Source: Symbiodinium kawagutii (taxonomy: Eukaryota > Sar > Dinophyceae > Suessiales > Symbiodiniaceae). Taken from it: a stretch of DNA of 64,000 nt. This document shows, in pieces, positions 28,976 through 40,900 of this stretch. The DNA lies in assembly GCA_009767595.1 (NCBI GenBank), contig VSDK01022358.1, forward strand, positions 422,579-486,578. The letters run 5' to 3'. Both the position numbers and the translations under genes were made by a program. The notes under the pieces were generated by a model that saw only the letters and a program-made list of their open reading frames with translations, did no database searches and was not told where the DNA came from. How positions within the stretch are numbered: the stretch's first letter is position 1; each line of letters opens with the position of its first letter.

Positions 28976-31900
28976 CCACCAGTATGAATTCGACCCTGCT
29001 CATCGTTCAAGTCCGAACTCATCACTGCCAGTGTCCCCTGGCGCCGCTTGGGTAGCCTTTGATGGCTTGCTGTTCGGAGGTTGGGTCGGTGGATTCCCAC
29101 GTGAACTGCGAGATGCGTCGACGATCATCCCAGCCTGAGGCAGGTGATGGCAGGTGGCAACCACCTGCGATCCGGGAAGCAATGGCATTGAAGGAACGAT
29201 CGCGATGAAATTCGGTAGCTACGTACCAATCATGCCCCCCTTCATGAACTTATGCATATGCACATTACTTTCCTTACAGAATTTGGATGTGATATAGTGT
29301 ACAAAGATGTTTCTGCAGTTGTTTATATTACAGCATGTAGGGAGAAACAAGGATGCACGCGTCTTCGTATGCGCATGACTGAGAGAGACTCACACGACTC
29401 ACACACAGACATGTCAGAACCAGAAGCGAAAATCACACATATTCAGCAGAAACAAACCAATCGGCTCATTGTAATGGCTCTCTCATCAGCCATCTCGGCC
29501 CATCAGTGCCCCCTCCGCTCAGCCTTTGGACACTTGAGGCATGCTGGGCTTTGCATCTGGCCCTCCGTGATCCTGCCGCCAAATGGAGATATCTGCACCA
29601 TGTGACCTGGCAGGATCACGACACCTGCTCCCCGTTGTGAAGTGACTCGCAAGTGCCAGTGCCAAAGGAAGAGTCCAACAACTTGATCTCAAATCGACCT
29701 TGCAACTTCCAAGTAAATTGAGATGGTGGTTCATGAACAAACCATGAACCATCAACATCCATCAACATCCATCAACATCCGTCAACATCCATCAACATCC
29801 ATCAACCAGAAATCATCAACAAAGGATCTCTCAGCCATCAAGTCCGGCAAGCCCAGCGTTGAACCCTTCGTCGTTGGAGCAACGATGCCTGGCGCGTTGG
29901 ATCTCAGACTCCAAAACGCTGTCCGTCCTCATGCCTTCGCTCGAGAACCTCGTCGTGGCAACGTACCCCCTCCGCTGGCCACGGGAAATTCGTATGCCCG
30001 TTGCGCAACCAGTTTCCATTAGAGTGGCATAGAATGATGGAAGTTATAGTGGCCATAGAGTATGTGTAATGGCTATAGAGGTTGTATATTTGATATGTTT
30101 GGCTTTGATATGTTATGATACCCTATGCTTCCAGTCACAGTACCATGATTCATAGGGACTGGTAGCCAACCCCAGTGACAACAAGAAAACAGGTACCTGG
30201 TTACTACTATTTCATGGCAACTGGAAGCTAGGGATGGGTTAGATATTTGACAGTATCATCTTTGCCATTTATTGTTGTGGATGTTGCTGTTGCTACTGCC
30301 GTTGCTGTTGATCTTGAGCGTTGAATCTTTTGTTCAAGCAAATCAGCAGCCAAATCAGCTAGGAGACTCTTCATTGACATTGGCATGATCGAGCACTCAA
30401 ACCTACTGTGGTGAAGGCAGGCGCTGGGCATACTGCAGGTCTTCCACCAGTGGCCACAACCATCCGCCAACGGCACTCCAAAGCCATCCACCAGGGTCAC
30501 CAGGAACCCTTCCAGGCCGCCAAGTCACAGAGTCGCAGCATCGGGACGATCACGTTCCTTGAGACCTGGGTCCAGCTGTAGGACTTCATCTGCAAGGCTT
30601 GGCCTACCAATCCATATGACACTAGAAGTTGGGCCAGGTACACTAAGGTGGTCTTTCAATGTGGATCTCTCATTTCGAGAAATGATCTGCAGGTTTGTCC
30701 TGGAAAAGTGCCAATGGCATCTTGTGAGGCCATAACCTGTGAAAATGGGCGACGCATTTTCCAAGACAGAGAGGAGAAAAAAAAATCGGTCCAGCAGTCA
30801 GGCGTCAGCCTATCAGCACAAGTTCTGAACGAGGTCCATACCCATGGTGGCCACATGTTGAGCCCATGGCCATCCATGGCCATCCATGGCCATCCATGGC
30901 CATCCATGGCCATCCATGGCCTCTCCCCACCCCCCGGTGCTTCCAGGTGGCTGCTCTTGATCCGTGAGATCGCGCCCAAGACGCCACTGGACGACGCGGC
31001 TGAGTCACTGTCCCCGCAACCGGCTTCGGGCCGTAGGGTGGACATGCTGATCTTCTGCAGCTCCGTCAGACCACCTGAAGAAGGACATCCCAACATGTGG
31101 CTATGGGGCAAGGCTTTAACCAACAAAAATAGCTGGTTAATGGTTAATAATAGGGGATGATAACTAACAATTATAGGGGATATATGCCAACTATATGGCT
31201 CTGGGTCAAGCTTTTAACCAACCAACCTGGCTGGTGATTTCTAGCTGGTTATTGTTTTCCAATTGCAGCTTGAAAGGCGAGGCCTGTAGCTAGGTTTGTT
31301 AACTAGCTGGTTAATGGTTCATAGTAGGGGACGATAAGCAACAATGGTAGGGGATATACCAGCTATGAATGGCTATGGGTCAAGCTCGTAAACAACCAAT
31401 TTCATGGGGGATAAGTTCACCAACAATTTCATGGCTTCAATGAATCCCATGAATTGGTATCAAAATGTGTCTATAAGTCAAGCAGTTAACCATGACTAAT
31501 GGCCTATGATGACCAACAATGTCATAGGGAAAACAGCCTGATTATTATCCCCCATGTAGGTTTTATTAGTGATTAACTGTTTATCTATCATTGTTAATGG
31601 ATAGTTATCATCCCAACAAACTCATTGGGAAAACTCATGGGTCAACATCAACCAACCACTTTATAGGGAAAACGAGACTGCTTAATGATAGCGGAACCCG
31701 GGGGAGGGGTGAACTGCCTCACCCCTGCCATGTCACCGAGCCACCCAGGATCTCTTCGGGTGGCCCACTCATACCTGAGCCGTGGCAGGAATGTAGAGCT
31801 GAAATTGCTGGGAACGTGGGGAGAGGAGATCAGGATAGTGATATAATCTTAGTGATTTGATGTTATTCCCAGCTTTTTCTATCATCATCAATGATGATCT

Positions 31901-34900
31901 GGTTGGTGGTTGAACCAGCCCTATGAAAAATATTAGTCAACCAACCAATTGTTAATGATCACTAGTGAAAATAGAAAAAAATGGAACCACCAACGAATGA
32001 TATAATCTTGATGATTTAATGTTATCCCCAGCTTTTTCTATCATCTTGATGATAGAAAATCTGCATAATCTTGATTGTCCCCAGAAGTGGGCAGCTGTGG
32101 GCTCTGGAAACTACATGAAATTTGGAGATATTGATGTTGTTTCAATGTTTGACGATTGTCCACCAAGACTTGTCGACAAGTGGTAGTAATGCTTGGCATG
32201 TCATGAACAACAGACGTTTGAGGCTGATGTTTGTACTTGATTTAGAGTGCTGTGCACTTGGCTTAGCAGTACATGTTGGATGTTCGCGAGGCTTCCGGGG
32301 TTCCAGGTTTATGGCTTGGAAGACCGGCAAGGCCACTTTCCACACAATCAGCGCCTGATAGGTGGGATGTTCACCTACCAACTCCCATCGGTTTGTTGGT
32401 CATCAACCATTGGTCCAAGCCTCCTCAGCCAAGGCACTGGCAATGAGGCGTACATGATGTTCGTAACAACAGTCGATCAACAGCGTGAGCCGCCGCGCCT
32501 GTGAAACAACGAGCCATTGGTGAGCTGAAGTTGCGTCTTAGAATTGGTCGTCAAATAAGCACAATCAAACTTTCCGGAAATGCTGACTTGATGAAAAAAC
32601 AGGATCTGGATAAGGAATAATTCTCATGACTAGTAATTCTCATGATGGACAACAGGATCTCCAAAAGTAAATAAGATAATGCATCACATCGACCAGCTGC
32701 TTGTGGTGTCATGGTGAGCTCAACCCAGGTTGGGAGGAGAATAATAGCGGGTCATCAATTGGCTATGGGTCAATATTAAGCAACCAATAATGGGGGATAA
32801 TAACCAACAATAATAGGGAAAACAATGGTTAATGATGGGTTTTGACCCACAGCCAATTTTCAAAAAAAAAACGACTATGACCAACTGAACCCGAAAAATG
32901 ATCCGTGGTATCTTGCAGCTACATGCCCTTTGAATACCATGAAACATGATGAGATCATATCAAAAATGACTCCAATGACAGATTGGAACGGCTGCCTCGT
33001 TATGTCGATCCACTGTCAGCTTCGGGACATCATCTAAGAGGATGGTGTGAAAGGTGCCTTAGTCGCGTCGCGATCACAAGAGCAAGCCCCTTCACTGGGT
33101 GAGGGCAATCCCTTCACACGCCTGATTCGATGGATCGCAATCCTCAACACCACATGGTGGTTTCTCAAAACAGGGGTACCCCCAAATGATCCAATAACAG
33201 TCATTTATAGTACCCAACCAATTATTTTGGGGTCCTCTTTTGTGAGAACCCTTCACATCTTCCAACTAGGCTTCTATGCCACCGATGATCAGCCCAGGCA
33301 GGTGAACGGACAACCACTCCACAGCTTCAACGGCAGAGCTGCTGCAAATGGCATTGTAGTCATCCGCTGCCAAGTGCTGCTCGCACAAGTCGCCAAAGGC
33401 AAATCTCGCGATGCCTCAGGGAGCTGATGATGAATCGGTGTCACATGGTGTCAGAAAGATGTGGATTAGGGCTGTACCGATGACTCCGTAGATGAACACT
33501 GCACTACTCTCAGCAATGTAAACTACAAAGAGGCTGGAGCTTCCAGTAAGATTCATGCAACAGTGCTTCGCAATAAAGTGTTTGTCATCCTCGATGAAAA
33601 CAGATCTACCAGCCGTTTCGAATCGTCGCCCCGAAGGACCAGGGCCAGCCTCCGCAGCTCGAGATCACCGGGACTGCCAGGGTTCGATTGTAAGCAACCT
33701 GCACCGATGCCAGGAAGAAATGGTGACAGCATGGCTGACAATGGTTACGACTATGGTGGATAGTGTTTGATCATAGGGAGGACTGGATAACAACCAACCC
33801 ATCCGACTTTGAAGCTTTGCTGATGCACCAGAACTTCCATAGGATCATCGTGTCAAAGGAACCTGTAGGAAATGAATTCGAGTGAAGTCCGACAAATATC
33901 CATTTAGAAAGCCATCTTCACTTCTGCTACTTGCCTTCATTACCGTGTGAAGTTACCCCCTGAAGCTCTCAAAAAATTAGACAGGACTCGAGAGAGAGAG
34001 AGAGAGTGGCCGACCTTGATGATCATACCACGAATGAATAAAAACGGACTGCACTTGACAAGTGACAATCACAATAACTACATTGTATTTTTTCAAGAGT
34101 GATACATATACTATCACTTGATTGTAACTTGTCAAGAGTGATAACTAGATTTTTTCTGATGATCACTTCTAATATTACTTAACCATCTTGCTTCATCATC
34201 AGAAACTGCAAGCGCAACTGGTCAGTAACCACAAGAGATTGTCCAAATCATCATGATGTCCAGCAGCTTGTTGACTATCGATATTCCCCATAGTTAGCCA
34301 AATGTTCGCCATAGTTAACCACTGAAAACCCATGGAAAGCCCCTATCTTTGACCGTAGTCAACCACTGAAAACCATGGAAAATCCCTATCTTTAACACAG
34401 TTGGTCGCCGAAAATCATGGAAATTCCTATAGTTCACCGCTGAAAATCACAGAAAACCCCATAGTTCACCACTCAAAATCACAGAAAACCCCATAGTTCA
34501 CCACTCAAAATCACGGAAAACCCCATAGTTCACCACTCAAAATCACAGAAAACCCCATAGTTCACCACTCAAAATCACAGAAAACCCCATAGTTCACCAC
34601 TGAAAATCACGGAAAACCCCATAGTTCACCACTCAAAATCACAGAAAACCCCATAGTTCACCACTGAAAATCATGGAAAATCCCATACTTTATCACTGAA
34701 AACAATAAAGATTCCCATAGTTAACCACTGAAAACCATAGAAAAACCCTAGAAAAACCCACCCGACTCCTTTCCCCACCCCCCGACGCTGCCGCAGCACA
34801 TGGCGCGCCTGCACTTCGCCCGGCGCCCCAGCGCCTCCGGCGCCCGCCACGCGCTGGAACCAGCCATCCACGAAGGCGCTGGCCGCGGGCGGCGCTGGTG

Positions 34901-37900
34901 CCCGAGGGCCAGCAGAAAACGCCTCAGCGGAGATCTGCGGGAGCCAGGAAGGGTTCAGAATGGATGGTTGATGGTTAGGCTGATGGTTACTTACTGGTGT
35001 AGTGGTGGTTAATCACTGGTTGGTTTATTAGTGGTTGATTGGAAGTTTAAGGTTGGTTTTCAATGATGGTTAGTGGATAATGGTTGGTCATAGCTATTGG
35101 CTAATGATTGTTAATGATGGCTGATGGTTTTTGATGGCTGATGATGCTTGATGATGGTTCATTACTGGTTTAGTGGTGGTTCATGATGGTTCAGGTTGAT
35201 GGCTTGCTTGGCGGTGATGATGGTTGATGATGGTTAATGACAGCTAATGAGATGGTAATTGAGCCACTGGCCTTCAAGGATCTTCCACCAAACTTCATAG
35301 GGCCAGTTGGTTGAAACAAATCCAAAGACTATGAATACTGACCGTCCTGAAATGTTTGGATATTAACCATCAAACATATCAAAACGTATCCGGCCAGGTG
35401 GTTCAATCAGTTTCGTCGTTGGTCAACATTAGCCATCCAGAAGCTATGGGTAGTAGGTGAACATGTTCACATCCCAAAAAGAAATACTCATCTGTTCATT
35501 TGTAGGATGCTCACCAGGGGTACGGGCTTTTGACCCATGCCCACATGATCCCACATGATTGTTTGATGAATGGGTCTGACAATCACACCCATCGTTGAGA
35601 CGCCCATTGATGCGCATAATCCAAATGTTGCTTTGAATCTATGGCGTTGGTTCGTTGCTCAATCTAGATATCCGGCAAGGATGAGGATGACCTGGCTATA
35701 CCGAACCGAATATTGTATTCAACCCCATGTTGCTCAACACCAGCAATATATGCAATGGACTATTATTCTGGCAATTGCATATGATGTGAATGTTTCTAGG
35801 TCAGGCGTGCCAAGCTTCACCGGTCACTGGGGACCTCTCCAAGTATGAGCCATCCCGGCACCCGGCACCACGGATCCCTTGTTTTTCGGCACCTGCATCA
35901 GGGCTCCTCTCGAACTGCAAGGCGCGGTAGTCGGTCTTGTTCCTCAGCTCGATCAAGGCCCTGGATGCTGCTGGTTCCAGGTGGTTCCAGGAGCCACCTG
36001 GGACCTTGGGGTTGTCATAGGCACCTGGTTGGTTGATCAAAACCTAAGCAGTAGCTGGGTTGACATGTTCTTATCATTTGCATCTCCTTCAACGTATCCC
36101 ATGAATTGACATCAAGATGTTGGTTACCCTCTGGTAAACTAACATGGCAATGGAAAACCCACCATAAATGGATGATTTGCCAGGGTTTTCCGCACAAAAT
36201 GGTGGATGTTCCATTGCCATGTTAGTTGGCCAAAGGGTATCCATCATTTAATATGCTTGGTTGTGGTTGGTTACTCGCCTGCAGTGACCCATCATTAACC
36301 AGAACAAACAGTCGTTGAGCATCACTCAACTGCATCCGAACGAGTCTGAGTTTCTTACCCAATGTGTCTCGATCTATCTCTGAAGTATCCAACTCTGATA
36401 AAGAAACTGCAGAAGTCATGTGTTCTGATCCACCCACTGTGCTAGACCAAAAATCACACCATGGGTTCCCAATCCCACTGTCTTCCAGTTCAGATGGTCA
36501 AGGATGATCGTTGTCTACAGCCCTACACCTCCACTTCAAGACATCCAGGGCTGCCAACCAGTACTGTGCACATGCCCCGGACCCTGGAATCTGAGAAGTC
36601 CGAGTCTCTGCATGTGAAGCACCTTGCAGTTTTCCCGCAGCAGCTCTAAAAAGGGCGGAAGATAAACCTGCCTCAGAAATGGTAGGTGCGGTGGCAGGGT
36701 GCTTGGCAAGTTGACCATCCTTGTCACATGATACCTTCAGCTTCCACCATGAAAATGTGTGAGTTTGCATTTACATATCTATAGGCACACATGCGCCTGG
36801 TGCCGAAACTCAGAATCCGCAAAACAAAGCTTTGAGAATCGTTTTGTAGCGTGAAGGCAACCAAGTTTGTCGATCCAAACTTTGGTCAATCAATAGCCAT
36901 CAATAGACATCAAGCAACATCATGAACAACCATCAACTGCCATCAACAACCATTGGTTTATAAACAGCCCCAACCCTTGCAGTTACCTTTATAGTATGTA
37001 ACCAACCCTAAAAGGCAATAGTAGAAACCAGCTGGTTGCCGACTATAGAGGTAACTGGAAGGGTAGGGAGCAATAGCAAGGCAACCGGCAGTTTCAAGCT
37101 GCCTGTTCAGCCCATCTGTGTAGAGATCTTCGGGCGCGCGGTTGGAGGTGGCAATGACCGTCACACCACGCCTGTCACAAGCTATGCATCCACTGGAAAT
37201 CGTGGTTCAATCCTGCTATAGTTGGTGGTTCGTGATGCTGAATAAATGATGGTTTTTAATCATGGTTGGTTATCTTTAACCATCAATAACCAGCCATCAT
37301 TTATAACCAATTGCAACAAAGTTATTGATAGCCAGCCATCCATGGTTAACAGTTATTGATGGTAACCACCAACTATGTTGGTTGGTTAACAAGCTAGCTA
37401 TATAGTTGATGGTGTTTAACCCAAGCAACTGAAGATTGATTGGTCACATGATGGTTCATCGTGACTAGCTATCCTAGCTATGTGTATATGCGTATATGTA
37501 TTTACATGTGTGTACACATGTGTACAACGTATACATATCGGCCACTCTGCAGACAAAGATGAAACAAAAACACCTGGCTTCCGAACCGGAAGCCAAGCAT
37601 GTCTGAAAAAAGCAGTTGAGCGTCAAATCCCCTGGAAAAAGGATGGGTTGGTCCGAAATCCACAAAATGGTGATCATAAGTCTCATCATCAATCAGGCAA
37701 GCGAATAAAGTTTGAATAAAGTGCATAGCTCAATGGTGGAAATCCAAAAACCAGTATGAATTCCACCCTTAGTCCCCTGGTTCCCCTACCATTAACCAGG
37801 CTGTTTTCCTTATGAAATTGTTGGTGAACTTATCCCCCATGAAATTGGTTGGTTAACTGTTTGACCCATAGCCATACATAGCTGGCGTATCTCCTACTCT

Positions 37901-40900
37901 TGTTGCTTATCATCCACTACTATGAACCATTAACCAGCTAGTTGACCCTTGGTTGGTTGGTTAATATCTACCCATTGCCAAATATAGCCAGTATATATGA
38001 ATATATCCCCTATGATTGTTGGTTGTTATCCCCTATTATCAACCATTAACCATAGCCAATGATCATATCAATCAACCCAACAAAAATCCACTGAGTCCAA
38101 TTCATAGACATCCCAGCCCCAGCCACCGCCAAGGTTCCACCCCTTCAGCGCCCAGCCGCGCCCGGCACCTGAACAGAGCGTTGAACAACGGCAGCAAAAT
38201 GCAGCAGTCCTCTCGCGCGTTGCTTGGGCAGCTCTTCTCCCCATGGGGGCCATCATAAACCCATGGGGCCATCATTACTTATTGCCATGATTCGTCATCA
38301 TTGAAGTTGGACCATAACAATATAATTAGTAACCATGACAATAAATTAATGGCCAATTATAATTGATAATGATTCACAGAAATGGTGCTGTGGTAACAAG
38401 TAGGTTTGAACCATTGCAATACATACTGACCCAATAGTTTTTTGCAAGGCAGCCTCTTAGCCCGTCTGTCAGATCACCATAGTGAGCCCAGGATTGTTTA
38501 TCGCGTGTTCCTGTACAGTTGCATCCTGTGGCGATGACCCAATGAAGAACAAATTACAATGACCTACCTGGTTTGTTACCAAAGCCAAATGATAACAAAT
38601 AGAATCTGCTATCCCATTTCACGCTACCAAGGCTGTCCACGTCTCTCATAACCGTCATATCTAACAAGGTGGGTCCTGCACATCTATGGCAAGCACGCGA
38701 TTGACACTGGATGATGAGAATAGCGACGCTGCCCTGGCTGTGAAGAGCATGTGAGGATGCCACGTATCGGTAGTCCATCACAGGCTCGCCCCTGGAAAAC
38801 GCTTGGTTTCCCAATCAAAGATGGTTCAAATTTTGAGGTTCAACAGCAAGGTAGACAGAACCGGTGCGGTCCTGGATGGTGGTTACAGCCTCACAGCAAC
38901 GTCTCTGCTCGCTTGATCGGTGTTTGATGAGGGAACGGTCAGCGTTGAAACAACAGTTTTGAGGATTCAAGCATTTGGCCAGCTTGACGACAATTTACCA
39001 TCGTTTGACGTACTGGTTGTTGCTCTGGATACAAATAATGAATGACATGTCATTCTCCAACACAAAGGACTCTTATGGCCACCCAAATTTCTACCCTTGC
39101 AGAACTCCAAAAATGCTACGTACTACCACCACATCAGATCATTGGGTCCCTGCTCCTGTTGTACCTATACTACCCTTGCTGGCTGATTGTCAGCTCTTGA
39201 TGTCATAGCCATGCACCGAAGGCGAAACTGAGCCTCCCACGAATTCATCGAAGCATAGCCTCGGCCGTGGCCCAGGGGATCTCCGATGCTCAGCGGGGGA
39301 GTACATGGTCCCATGGGTTGCGACCATCCCCCCATAGCGCCCGTAGAACCAGGCCGCGATATCTCCAGTGGTTGCGATGGGCCTGATTTGGGTATGGGTG
39401 CAAAAACTTTGGAGTTAATAATTATTTCCAAAAAAAGCAAAAAAATGCAGAGTAGGATCTCCCAGAACAAGCCATATCAGCATGGCAGCTCCCATGTTTT
39501 CTCTTCGCTGCGACTAAGTGGCACGTCAACCGAATCAGCGATGCGCTCGCCCGCCAGTTGTACTCCGAGTCCCGTCTGCATGCCCTCCTTTTCCTCCGAC
39601 TTGATCTGGTGAAGCAAACGTTGGATGTCATAGAGGAACTCGTGGAAGTGCTTCCTGGTCAGACAACAACTCTCTTTGGATGCTATAACTATGTTTGTCA
39701 GAATATGTATTGGGTCATTACTAGTTACCAAATCCAAAAACCACCAGGGGCACCGTTCATATGCTTGCCAATAGTTGATGCTGATCAAGAATGAAAGCAC
39801 TCATGGCTCCCATAGTACATCTTTGGAGACAGAGTGAGAAAAATGTACACCATCGTGCCGTCATCGCTGCGGAGCGCTTTCTGCCATTCATACTGTAGGT
39901 ATGAAATGCGCGTATGCAAATACATGCATTTTTCATGATCATACATGCACACATTGAATCAAAAGATGTCTATATATATATATACAATTTTGGTAAATAT
40001 ATTTCTGCGCGTGTGTGCACAGATTGATACATTCATCTTCATATCTTCCCCGTAGCCTTCATGCCCCATCCTGGCGCTCACTTCCCAGGGGCCTCTGCAC
40101 CCGCAAGGATGGGTGGCTCCTCAAGGCCGAGAAGAAGATGTCCATAGACATCGTCTTTCCACAGCCCACACTGCCATACCTCAGTACCAATGGCGTGGCA
40201 ATGAAGCAACCCATGGAAGCAACCCATGGAAGCAACTCATGGAAGCAGCCAATCATGGCAACCAATGGTTGGCCACCCAAGTCAACTGGAAGCCACAAGT
40301 TTTTCAGCAACAAGTTGTACAAAGTGGTCGCCCTACTAATGATGGTGATTGGATTATAACTGGGAGAGAACAGCAATATACAGCAATTCATGGGCATGCG
40401 AAAGGTCTGGCGTATCCAGGCGGCCAAACAGAATGTCATACTGGAGAACTAACCGAATTGGGGCAACTCATCCTATTGAATGTCAAAATCACGCGGGTGC
40501 AATCGCCACATGTGGTTTCAATACAAGAGATACTATGCCCTGCAAAACATCCATAAGCTTCAGAGACAAATGACGGCACACAAAAACCGCACACATTAAA
40601 GACAATGATGCCACAAGTACAAGCCTACAAACCGCTTGGTGATTCAAATAGCGCCGAAAAGAATGAGGTCATCCAGAAATGAGGTGTTCCAATCTGCTTC
40701 CCAGTTTCCTGCTGGGGATTGGTTCTGCTTAATCAACATGCTACAACCCTTACTGGTTGAAAAGTCGGTGCCGTGCCATGTCCAACCCACAGCCCAACCA
40801 GGTGCAGATAGAGCCCTCTGGACGTGCGCTTTGGAGCACCGAAATGGATGGCGTTCAAGATCTCCATCACCCTCCTCCGCAGAGAAAGTCGCTGGATTTT

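Noticed and set aside
34300-34745. CRISPR-like array
   Set aside because: Repeats are directly adjacent without unique spacers, in a eukaryotic intron. It is a minisatellite.
38554-38814. DYR-containing frame (PVMDYRYVASS) as the AFG1 DYR exon
   Set aside because: It lies upstream of the ATSNR exon on the minus strand, the wrong order. The NKTDYRAL block at 35.9 kb fits order and spacing.
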